64,000 nucleotides of DNA from NCBI GenBank assembly GCA_030248225.1, contig JASANE010028858.1, positions 24,123 through 88,122 of the forward strand, in the 5' to 3' direction. The notes under the pieces are model-generated. The model saw only the letters and a list, made by a program, of their open reading frames with translations, ran no database searches and was not told the origin of the DNA. This DNA is from Trileptium ribeirensis (Eukaryota > Nematoda > Enoplea > Enoplida > Thoracostomopsidae). Position numbers and translations under genes: made by a program. Shown one piece after another: positions 1 to 11,749 of this stretch; the first letter of the stretch is position 1; each line of letters begins with the position of its first letter.

Positions 1-1571
1 GCCGACTGGTTAAAATACGGATTTCCATAAAGATTTTAAGTCAGCTTTTCGCCCCTTCGCCAGGTACATCTTATATATGATAACAATTACCTTGTGCTCA
101 GAATTCTGATTATTTCAAAGGGTATATACATATGTTTTGATAATGTAAAGGTGTACAGCAAATAGCAACCGGTCTTCTTAATTACTACACGCTTATTTTA
201 TTTGTGACATATGACGCATACAAAGCTCCATAAACAGGGCGCATAGATGAGCTACTATTTACACATATCGCGGTGAAAGATATTTCATCAGGCCTATAGG
301 TTGTAGGGTGGAACTGTTGTAGCCCGAAAATTTCCACAAAAAGAAGTTTACTAAGAAAAACTAACTTCAATATTATCAAATTTGATGTGTGTCTATAAAT
401 GTCCCACAGGTCGCTGCATCCATTATAATAATTTTAAATAATTTTCATAGGTAATCTGTACAAGATTTTTCTTAATATCTCGTATTTCTGATGGAACCTT
501 GTCTATATATTACGGAGAATTTTTTCTTTTACGTTTGTGAAGTTTCTTAAATAAATTGTTCTTCTGATAAATATCAGTAGATAATTCTTGTCCATTAAGG
601 AATATTCCACTGCATGTTTGTTAAATTTAGTACTAAAAATTACCACTGAACTAAGTAATTATACTAAAAGCCTCCAATGGCAGGAACACAACTACCATCG
701 AAACTACTCGAACGTACTTAATTAATTTTTATAACGCATATCGTTTAAAAAGTAGTTTCCATAAAAGACGAGAATCAAGACGCGCAAAAAATCCATATTT
801 ATGCTTTAGTGGAAGAAACGAGTTCTTAGTGATATCGGAAAATTTGAAATCTAAACCTCAAAAGATGGAAGCTGCGTCCTATGGCTGACAAGAATATATA
901 GAAACGAAGATTATGCTGAAAGTAACATTATTGATGAACCCGCTTGGGAGTTTATATGTGTTGCAATTAAAAAAAAAAGAAAATTTACAATTTTTATAGT
1001 AAAGAGGTGTGAAAATAGATTTTTCTAGTGACCATATGTCACGATATGAAGCTGGAAATCAAAGTTTGAAAAGAACATTAGTTCGCATTAAGACGAGTTT
1101 CAGCCCTATAAATCGATTCAACTAGCCGTTGCTGAATTATAAGTATCGCTGTAACACCTACAGTAATTAAATCATGTCACGACTTAACAAGGATAGTAAT
1201 TGAGAATAAATACAAACATATCGCGTATACAGGGGCATAAAACAGCGGAAGCGGCTTTCTCCTTCTTTATATTTGGAAACTTTATAAACAGTGAGATGAA
1301 TTCTGTAGGTATATTTGCGAGGATATATATTTAAACTGCGATTGTACATTCAAACTTTTAGTTCACTACTTGAGCTAAAATTACGGTTAAAATTTGAACA
1401 CGAATTGTATAATGGAAAAACATATATATTATTGCAAATCACAATGCTTTAAAAATTGTAATGAGCTTAAAATTTTTAAGTATATGTACATCCTCTTTGA
1501 TTGGCTGTAGTACATGCTACAGAAGTTTCAGCAGTGTTCACATTGTAAAATGGTCTGGTCACAAAATAAAA
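1..1571. other. AT-rich non-coding stretch
   Basis: I see no convincing gene, RNA or repeat here. The open frames are short, AT-rich and without recognisable motifs. Confidence 0.5.
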
Positions 1572-2338
1572 TGGTTGTTTTCTATTATCCCCAGCCCGAA
1601 TTTGGTCAATTTTAAAGATACAGAGCTGATTTTGGTACCAATTGATTCAGATGAGGCGGTTCAGAAAATACTCATTTTACCCATATCCCTGAAAAAAAAT
1701 TTGTTTCGGTTTTTTGAGGTCCGTTGGAAACCCAAAATTTTTTTCTTCGGAATATGGTCATGTTTGGTACCATTCGGCTCGACTTGATAAAATAAATCTA
1801 CTGATGTATAGCATATTGAAATCTATGCCGCCGCTAGAAAGTTATGAGGGCCCAAGAACCCTGAGCGGCGAAAATAAAATGCAGACCATGCCGTTCTCGA
1901 TATATTAAGCCTTAGTCTTAGCCTAAGCTAAGGTCGTTATATGAGACATACACTAAGCCTAAGTCGGGGGCTGCAGTCCCCCGAACCCCCCGCTTTAAGC
2001 TGTTCCTTTTTCTAACGTTATAACGTACCGCCCTCAGGGTTACTTGGGCCCTCTTATATTTCTAATTGTGGCGTTACTACACACCAATGGATTTCTCTCA
2101 TCAAGCCGAGTCGGATGGTACCAAACATGACCATATTCCGATGAAAAATATTTTTGGGTTCCCGAGCGGTGACCATTGATTGGGATCTCAAAAAATCGAA
2201 AAAAATTTTCTCACGGATATGGGTAAAGTGAGTATTTTCAGAACCGCCTCATCGAGCTGATCGATTGGTACCAAAATCAGCTCTGTATTTTCAAAATTGA
2301 AAAAATTCGGGCTGAGGGAGGATAATGGAAAAGCACCA
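1572..2338. repeat. Long imperfect inverted repeat (foldback-like)
   Basis: The stretch at about 1572-1790 reappears as its reverse complement at about 2098-2338. Landmarks present in both arms are the cores GGTACCAAACATGACCATAT, AACCGCCTCAT and TTTTGGTACCAAT, read in opposite senses. The pairing resumes nearer the centre around 1838-1875 and 2022-2060 (GAGGGCCCAAG / CTTGGGCCCTC). The loop holds a smaller hairpin, GGGGGCTGCAGTCCCCC, near 1966-1983. The open frame across 1461-1787 has no family resemblance and is best read as a by-product of the arm. The structure fits a foldback or MITE-type element. I found no clean target duplication at the outer edges. Confidence 0.75.
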
Positions 2339-3719
2339 ATGGTACAACGATTTCAAAGTTAGATTAAAATTTGATCAGATAGTGTGAACGTATAAACGCT
2401 GCGACTATTTGAGCCAAATCGACTCATCTGTTATAAAGTTTCAAATTAAAACAAATCTCACATTATTAATCAAAAAGTTTCGGGGAAATATATACTTTAA
2501 CGAATCCCTGCTCACCAATCAGTGCAGATTAGTGTTGTTCTATCATAGGCCGTCGCTAGGCTAGCTGTGACTTGTATGTTTACTGCTGTATAGAAAGTGA
2601 ATTAAACCGTATTACTAGAAATTTTTGATGTAGATAATCGCCTATAACCAACATGCAAAGATTTTGAATAGTCTAGTACCATTTATTTATATTTCAGTCT
2701 GCAATATGTTCCTTATTGGTTAATATGCGTCCATCTCCAATCATAGACCTTAAAGCCGACAGTCGACTAAATAAAATACAATACAGTTTAACTATAAGTC
2801 GGCCTTGGTACAGGATTTACCACTTTAGCCGTGTCATTGTACGCCGTGCAAAACCTTCATATGCAAATCGATTTTTGAACAAATGTTCAAGAACCATTTA
2901 CGAATATCAAACTCTTATCGTAGTAAGAGAAGCTTCTTCGCAATCAGCCTTCCATTTGCCGTCGCCCGGCCGATGCTAGTTGGCCGCGGATTTTGCGTTT
3001 GACGTTTGACTTCAAAATTGGCCGTTGCCCAACATTAGTATAGATAAATGTAAAAATGTATACTTCTTACGCAGTAGCTTAGTTATATACCACAATTAGC
3101 CATATCCATCAATGTGATGAGGAGTCATAGTTGTTGCCGCCAGATTACTGTGTTTGTCTTTGTACACTACCATAATATTTTCGAAACAGAATGGTGTATC
3201 CTGCGCAGATAATAGCAACCGCTAATCGTTCTTGTGCTGCTACGTAACCTTGGAGTATGCTAAACAACTGCCGCAGCAATCTGTGATTTTTTCCAGTTTT
3301 CGCAAGGGCTAGGATTTATAATGGGTGATCCAAATGGTCTTTGAAAAAGTTTAGTGGTTTTATAACGGTTTTGCTCGCTATAACCGCGAAATTCGGATAG
3401 CTAGCTTTCCTTGTTTTATTTCTGCCGTCTCGGTCCGGTTTATTGCTGTTACTTTCTACAAGCTCTATATTATTAAAACTAGAAGATCTGCACCGTGTCA
3501 AACCTCTGTGGGAAACTTGCACCACAGTTCAAGCCACCCGCAATGTAATGCAAGATATGTTCGTTAAAACGTGGCCGAGAGGTCTAACGCACTGCCCCGT
3601 CCTACCACTCCTGAAGTTGTGTGTTAAACTCCCGCCAGGACCTGAATTTTAAAATTTGAAGTCGTTTGTGTTTTAAGCAAATAAATAATGTTCCTAATAT
3701 AATGTACTACGACCAGTTC
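2339..3719. other. Non-coding stretch, nothing recognised
   Basis: Short frames only, such as 2716-2979 on the plus strand. None has a recognisable domain, intron structure or repeat partner that I could see in the window. Confidence 0.4.
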
Positions 3720-6470
3720 TGGCTCTAAGGGATCCCAGCTGCACCACGAATTTTCGTCGGTTGTGGTGCCCGGACAACCCCGGCTTCCACGACTTCCCGG
3801 TGATCTATGAGATGACCTAGGGAAACCGCTTAGCTTAGTAGGCTGCCGGCGGGTTTACCAGGGTGTTCGGCCTGGCCCCTATATTGGCCCACGTGTCTAA
3901 TGACATGAAGGTCCCCCGAGGGAGAGTCAACCCTTAAGCCTGCTCACAGGTAATAAGGCTGACTCGCCTTTCCCCCATAATTTACTTATTCCCTTAAGCG
4001 GGATTCTCTGATCCTAGTATAGGCTTGGCGGGGTTTCCCGATTTCGTCGTGCGTGAATATAGAATCCTAACCTAAATGCTGGTTGATGCGCGGTCGTGAT
4101 CCACCTAACGGCCCACTTGTGGGTGTGGCTCTTTACGTCATTCCCCGTTCTAGTCCTAGTGGAGTTTAACTAATACCTAAAATAACACTAGTGCACTGAG
4201 GCGAGGGCCCCAGTCCCTTGAGTACCTAAACCGTGGCCGTTCGCGATTATATGCCCGGCTGCGAACTAAGTGAAGGGGTAGTTGGCTGCGAAGGGTTCAC
4301 GGCTAGGGTGTTCCTGAACGCTCAAGCAAGTGCAGACATAGTGCGGGAGGCAAGGGCTGATGGCTCGGGTATGAAAGCTGGGAGATTCACATGGCTTGCA
4401 TCAGCTGACTTGCGGATGGCTTGTTCACTATGGCGTGGAACTATCCTGGGTTCGCAAATCCTTACGTGTTCTTGTCGAAAACAGACTCCTGAGATCTTAC
4501 CGGGTCCAAGAAGAAATGAAACGCGATACCTAGCTGCTTGATACATGACACACATGGTTCAATCGGTTTACTATTGAATCCTCTTCTTGGTATTTGACAC
4601 ATTTTAATAATATCGCCAAATTGGGGCACACTGCACTCATATTCAATGCTTATATTACAACACTATTAATTTCGGGTACCCTGCAAGATACCCTAATGTA
4701 ATAATTAGTTCCCCAATAAACCCAATAAATTTTTATTCAACATCTGATCAAGTAGGACTCGTCAATTTAATTCTCTTACCCATGAAAATGCTACCCCTTT
4801 TTCCAATGAAAAGGTGGCTGGACTAGTGATCCACAATGTTTATCCTTTACGCATTGGAAACCCTAGGTGAGGTGAGATTCCTGAAAATTTTACCGGGCTC
4901 TGGTCCGCAGTCGTTTGCATCGCATACTAACCGGAAACAAAAGAAAACAGCGAACGAATGTGGATCCGACGCTGCTGCTCGATTTCATACAAACGGGGGA
5001 CAACTCGTGTCACCCGCGGATGCAAACGGCTACGTCCCCCGAGTCATTCCCTTCATTACCTATAAGTTTTAGCTAAAATCTAGTTAGAAGCAACTTTTGA
5101 CCGTGTCTTCTCGCATCCTGAACTTTTTTATCTAAACCTATATACGAATCGACCTTTAGCCGAAACAGTCCCGGTTCGTCGCCCGTCGGAAGACGGTCCA
5201 CAATATCCTTCGAAAGGGGAGAAGCAGAAAGCAGTCCGGGCGCCTTGGCCTGCCGAGACGACATGCCAGGGACAGCAGAGGCTTTCGATCAAGGCCAAAC
5301 TCCCAGGGCTCCCGGTCACCGTAGCTGCACGACTTGGGGTGCCTGGGTCCTTTCCCCTTTTTGTGAAAATGAGCACATCCCCAAAATTTATAGAGACACT
5401 GCGGCGTATCCCACGGGAACCGCCAACCGCCCGAAACCGCGACGCTGATCGCGACTGTCTCGGCACTCCTAAGAATTTCTTGCCCTAAAGTAGAACTCTT
5501 AATTTCGATCGCTCAGGATAGAAATTTTGGTCACTAACTTTGCAATAACCTGGAAATTTTGCTCCCTGACATTCGCCTCAGAACAAAAAGTTGGATCACT
5601 CCTATTTGCCCTAGAGCAGTAAATTTTCTCTATATCGGTTGTTTCAGAATAAGAATTTTATTCACTCCTCGGACCTATAAACAGGAAAAGCGTCAGAGAA
5701 GCGGGGAACCAGTCGAAATACTCGTGGACATAAATTTTTAAAAGATTTGGCACAATTTTGCGAATTTTGACGGGCCGTCCTTTACGGGCGCGCGGAGCAT
5801 CCTTCCGACGACCCAACGTCCGCAAAGGGCAGCCCTTGCGTGGTTGTGAAACTTCTAAATCCAGAGGAGGCTCTCCATCGTGGGGGCACGGTGAGAAACC
5901 ACCCTGGTGAATCTAAAAGAAAACATAAAGCGAAAACCTAGGCAAAACATAGAATTTATATGGCGACAACCGCCAAAACAACTCAAAAGTTCGACTGGCT
6001 CCGATTGGGGAATCGGGCAGTCTGCTTTTATACTCTGCTCTGCCCCCCCCCTTTTTTTCCCGATGTCTTTTGTCCCTTACTTGTACCAAAAAGAAATTTT
6101 AAAACTCGCATACCGCCATACATAATCATAATAATATATATTTTAATAGAACATCAAACAAGCATAAATCGAACAACGTCGCAAATTTATTAATGTCGTC
6201 GGCCCTTAGCTCTTAATGGGCATCGTCGCTTGGCACAGGAGAAAACAACAATGTAATCAGCAGCAGTGGCCGAAGGGTGCCAAAACAACCTAAACCTCGC
6301 GCTGTCCGGCGAGGGCTTTTCAGCTTCTCAAATATAAAAGCGCTTTAGGCGCTAGAAATAGACCAGGACTTTTTTATATTTTTATTTATATTTCAGGAAT
6401 GGAGAGGAGTAGGCGGCCGGGGACGGGATCATATCCATGGCCTGGCTGGTCGCCTACTGACTAAAATAAA
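3720..6470. other. GC-richer non-coding block, possible LTR-type repeat
   Basis: The base composition is clearly richer in G+C than the flanks, with many C- and G-runs. The phrase GAGTACCTAAACC near 4220 recurs near 32800 in the LTR-like block. A weak repetition of a phrase like AATTTTGGTCACTCCT is visible around 5515-5690. Frames such as 4233-4541, 4322-4555 and 5128-5466 overlap on both strands and show no motif, so I do not call genes. It could be a decayed LTR or untranslated region of an unrecognised element. I compared it mentally with rRNA landmarks and found no match. Confidence 0.3.
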
Positions 6471-8343
6471 ATATCTTAGGTATCCCCTATAGGTGGCCCG
6501 TTAGAGGCCGTTTTGTAGGTACCGAATGATAAAATTTTGGGTCCCAACTGTGTTATGGGGGTCCTGCGGAGGTCCGTTGGGGCGGGTGGCCCCCGTTTTC
6601 AGCGGGATAGTTAGTACAGGACCTAATTGTTGTACGGGGCTCGAAAAATTTGGGAGTTTTGGTTTTAGTTGTGGTGATTTAGGACCTTAAAGTTTGGGAG
6701 TTTAAACGCCGGATTGGGGGTCCGTAAGTACTTACGGGTTGAGGTTAGGTTGGCCCGAATGAGTAATTTTGAAACCTTATAGAGCCCTAATGATAGTTTA
6801 ATGTCCCACTTTTGGTTCGAAATACGTAAAAACCCCAAAATTCTTACACCCGTTGTAAAATGAAACTTTCTCGCATTAAGTAAAATTTATCTCTCGTTTC
6901 ATGTATTCAAATCATCCCGCACCACACAAAATACTTGTCATTTTCCGCCGGCGTGTCAGGATAAGCTCGCGAACCCGAGGCCATTATGAAAAATCCCAAT
7001 TGCGTTTTGTCGCAGGGGTTTCGCACGACGCCCCGTCCCATCCTGACACCCGGACACATACACGGTATACATTATTTTATCAAACAACAAAAATATGTAT
7101 GTACGTTATCGTCCACGGATGCGCACCGGAATCGACCCTGGGGCACCCAATCAACAAAATTGTTAAGTCAAATTGTGATAGAATCGTGAAATCTTTCCCC
7201 TTGACCCCGGCCGATCCGGCTACACACCCGCACCACATTCCGATATAAATCAACTGCACCATAGTAAATTATTATTATTCTTTAAGCAATAACAATCCTG
7301 GGATCGATCGCATACCTCAACAGTAGAATTTTGATTCAATTTTGGTGTAAAATCACGCCGCGCACCTCGGGCTGGTGGAGCGTGATTATGCATTTACAGC
7401 AAAACAATATGTTTATTTTATTTGACAAAGTTATGAATAATACACAAACAGATCCCTGGATCACGTTCCACCGGTATCCAATCCCCCTTCACCCACTGAA
7501 CTTGAAGTCCTTATGGCCTAATTTTGAGTATTTAAGACTCGGCGTAAAAGCTCAGGCTGTTACATTCTAAATCATTGTGAAACTAACAAACGGTAATTAA
7601 AGTCGTTGCTATGTCATTTGCCCCGTTGTGATCTGATGAACGCGGAATTAATATGCCAAATACAAATACTAACAAGTAGAATAGAAACATGTAGAATAAA
7701 TGGCCCCAAAATTGTAGAAACCCAACGGTCCGTGCGAAGCATCTAGTTTAGTTGAACTTAGTTCGTAAATTGTTAAAAGAGCCGCAAAGCTATTAACAGT
7801 ACAAGTGTACCTCTTGCGTAGATCAATAATGAATACTTTCAGCGTATTTGTAATCATGTTTTGCAGTATTCCAACGAATGTGTCAATCCGGGTCATATTG
7901 ATGTGATGACAACGGAGCGCAGGTAGGTCGCTAATAAATTCTCCAAGTATCACAGTCCATAACATAAAATTTTCTTTATTTTAGACGTCTTCCTTTGCGG
8001 AAAACTGGTATCGAAAAGTCGTACGATGTATCAAGAACCTCTTTGGGAAGGATGAGAAGCAGTAATCTGAAGCGAACTGCGCCATATTTTCGACATGTCT
8101 ATGGCGATTTGTTTCCAGATAAATCAAACATGGATAATGGTGCAGATGCCTGATGCCCCGAGCAAAATAAATGTTTTGAAAACAGCTTGATGACACCACG
8201 TTTACTGAATTTAATTACTAATAATGCATTAAGTAAAACTTGCTATAATTTATATGTATTTTTGGAACTGAAAATTAACCTATCGCATAACTAAAGAACA
8301 ATTAATAGATATCGAGTTTAAAATGTGACGCGCAAGTATATAG
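6471..8343. other. Non-coding stretch, nothing recognised
   Basis: The first part (to about 6780) continues the G-rich character of the preceding block and the rest is AT-rich. Frames at 6901-7248 and 7669-7965 lack recognisable domains. Confidence 0.35.
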
Positions 8344-8351
8344 CTGACCAG

Positions 8352-9540
8352 CAGGGAATAACCGGAACCGAAATTTACCGGAACCGGAACCAGCAACCGG
8401 AACCGTCCATTTAAACCGGATCCGGAACCGGAACCTGGTCTTCGAAATTTATATATAGTAAAACAGATGAAGGAAAAAATCAAGGTATAGTGAATTTAAA
8501 ATACATTAAAAATAACTTTTGCATTAAACTTAATGTATTACGGTGGTATTATTGCCTTTCTGAAACTTTAAAGAGACTGAGGAAGCTAATAATATTTATT
8601 TATCGATCAAATATGTCGATTTTTGGACACCCAGAGCAAAAAATGCCTTCCACTATACACCATTGCGTATACTGTGTCAAATCGAATATGCTTACAAAGC
8701 TTGGAGCGTAGATACACACTTTTCGCTCTGTCTCCAGTCGCCTTCCTTTACTACACATACGTTTGTTACATGTTCTTCTGTAAGAAACTTGAAATTATTG
8801 GTTTATATGATTCTAAGAGAAAATAGTAGATAGAAGGTAATTTTCTGATCAGTGGCGAGGGACACTGTTTAGGCTAGTGCCGTTAAGTTTTGGACAAACA
8901 GTGCCCGTAAGTTACATGATAATGATGATAACTTTCTAATCAGAATGCTATAAATGAGACACATTGTGTTGCTGCTCGCACAGTTTCAATAAATACAGTT
9001 CTTTGCCAAGAAAGCAGTTTCTAGCTGCGTTGGAGATAACGTTAGTTTAATTCAATTTAGACTGATTTACCAAGTTTACAAGCGCATTGGCTGGTTCTTG
9101 AAGCAATTTATGTTAGCCAAGCATACCCTAAGTACTTCTGCGTAAGCCATACTCTGTTACCGAGTTGGACCGGTTTAATTGAAACGTACCCACACACTTC
9201 TGGATGTGTAAAATAGCTGCTACAAGCATCGACGTGGCTTTTATTTGCTAACAAACTCTTGCAGGTTATTATAAAAAATTCCAACTGAAATTATGTGCAC
9301 TACTTACGTTTCAAACGTCAAATTGCTTGGTTAATCTTTGCTTTTGCTTGGTTGTATTGGAGCTTGATCATTGTACAATATATATTACATATGTTTGGAT
9401 CAAAGATGATGCAAAAAACGTGGAAAATTTCAAACAAAATTTTTAAACCGGAATTCCGGTTCCGGTATGGTTTTTGCCCTTTGCCGGAACCGCAACCGGA
9501 ACACGATTTTCGCCGGAACCGGAATTCCGGTTACTCCCTG
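8352..9540 (+). mobile_element. hAT-like MITE, copy 1 (1,189 bp, intact ends)
   Basis: The element starts CAGGGAATAACCGGAACCG and ends CCGGTTACTCCCTG. It is flanked by a perfect 8-bp direct duplication, CTGACCAG, at 8344-8351 and 9541-9548. Both ends carry arrays of CCGGAACC/GGTTCCGG subterminal motifs (about 8352-8440 and 9445-9540), as expected for transposase binding sites. The 8-bp duplication and CAGGG...CCCTG ends are hallmarks of the hAT superfamily. No transposase is encoded, so it must depend on a partner element. I use this copy to define 'plus' orientation and the 'A' (8352) and 'B' (9540) ends for the family. Confidence 0.93.
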
Positions 9541-9548
9541 CTGACCAG

Positions 9549-11563
9549 AAAGTAAGCAATGATGTCTTGCTAAGCCTGAGCTGTTTAGCTAGTTAGTTTT
9601 ATTCCCAAAAACTGCATCATGTTGGCAGATAAAGTTCATAGGAAGTTCGGCCACAAAAATCGACATATTCTCCACACTGGGACGGTTATGAAGTTAATAG
9701 ATTTAAAATTCACTGGCTGCTGAAAAGTAGAATCTGCTATAAAAACATAACCACACACTTTAACGCAATGGCATCCCGGTTGAACAGAAACTGAAGTTTG
9801 CTTTTATGGCATATCGAAATTACCGATTTACCTAAACAATGATAACGAGGATTGTCTAAAAGTTTATAAAAAATTAAAAGGTAACTACATAATCAACACT
9901 CAACGACAAAGCTCAAAGTAATATATACTATAAACCGTTTATTTTAAACCTTGATATTTCATATAAAACTATATACAACTAATTTATAAATGCGTTTGTA
10001 CCAATAGCAAGCTCTAGAAGAAATATTTACGAAAAACGGCTACGGTGTACCGTTTCAGATTTTTTCCCGAATCAGAGTAGCCCTAACTCTCCTTTCAAAT
10101 ATGTTATACCTATGTTCCGATGTGGTGGTTACCCGCTAAGGATTGGTCACCCCTCAAGCCAAATCTACCACTTGAAGGCTCTACAACCATCACCTGCTGG
10201 GAGCCAGTCTCACGGTAAATTTGAACAAAAAGTGTCAAAAAAGGAGGAAAAAAATTGTGGTAAAACAGAGGAACTTATGATAATTTTATCATTGAAAAAT
10301 TTTGAGATCCTGAAAATTTCAAAAATCTACGACGCAGTTGCTCTACCCCACTTAGCTGATGGACCTTCCGCAACTACGATGTATATGTAATACGTTGTGC
10401 ATACTTTGCCAATAAAGTTAACTCTCTCAATAAAACTGCTGTAACGTTTCGACTGCCGATAAGACTTGAATGTAAAAATAAAACTGACATAAATCTTTCA
10501 ACATTTTATATAAAAAATATACTTTGGCTCCAATTTTAATCGATTCATTACAAATCTACATATATTATACAAAAAAGATGTTTCATTTGTACACTAACAT
10601 TTGAAATAAAAATACCAGTAACAGATACTGTGTAAAGCAGATTTCACAGAGTACTGCGTGCAAGGTGCGGGAATTTAAATGGCGTTCACGTTATACGTCC
10701 CCGCTGTTTGGAACTTTTCTCCCATGTAGTCGCGTCCCTACCGTATAAACAGTCAGGGTGGCGCCCATACTGCAAATGAATTGCCGACGGTGACGACACA
10801 CCCCTAGGTACTACATTTTCTTTGTGTCGCGCACACCCTTTGCTACCAATTCGTACACACCGTTAGTACCAATTCGGTGCGAATTAACTGCAATGGACAC
10901 CGTCTGTAGCTAATGCCGTTTATTAATCCACTGTGCTGTGTAGTTTTTTTCCAAATTCTCGGTATTTGTATCTAGGCCATACTAACGTTGATGAAATAAT
11001 GCCCCACACAGTCAATTAATTGCAAGAAGACACGGCGTGCTTGACACTGTTCCTAGTGGCAATACCCTAACTTTGAAAAAATTCATAAGCGATATGGGGT
11101 GTCCAAGACACTCTGTTGTCACCAGTGTGCCTGACACTGTGTAATGTACATAGGTTCTAAAAGTTGGGGACATTATATATAACGTGAACATCCCTTCCTG
11201 TGTATAACATATATAACCTCGGCTTTGCCTATGTCGGTTGAATCGTGTATATGTATACACATTGTGAGTCCCTCAATACATAATAAGCGGGTATAGTTCT
11301 TCAACTATTAAAGCGACGCAAGCTGTGTACGTCTGTCTAAATTACATATTGGACACTTTGAATTCACCAACTTGATGATGAAACAAATTGATTGTTATAT
11401 CTAATGACTATCACCAAATAACAGCCGAAATTAGAGTCTTGTGCACCGCCACTATGCCCATACCACGGTCTCAGATATTTTTCACACCAGCGGAGCCCGC
11501 AAACTATAAACATATATCCGAGGCATTGGAAATTGATGATTATACATTATCAATGAATTCTAC
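9549..11563. other. Non-coding stretch, nothing recognised
   Basis: Frames at 10112-10390 (plus) and 11012-11260 (minus) are short and have no motif I recognise. No repeat copies were seen elsewhere in the window. Confidence 0.35.
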
Positions 11564-11749
11564 TAGGGATGTACCGGATAGCTAATTTCACCGGATACCG
11601 GATATCCGGTACACTTCCAGAACCGGATAGCCGAATGCAGGATACCGGATAGTTGTGACAATACATACCTGCATGTTTGCATACCTACATCCAAATACAT
11701 ACCTCATAAATAATTTTTTCATAAATAATTAGATTAAGTTCGTAATAAT

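Noticed and set aside
3720..6470. Possible rRNA operon because of the GC-rich character
   Set aside because: No conserved 18S, 5.8S or 28S landmark was found.
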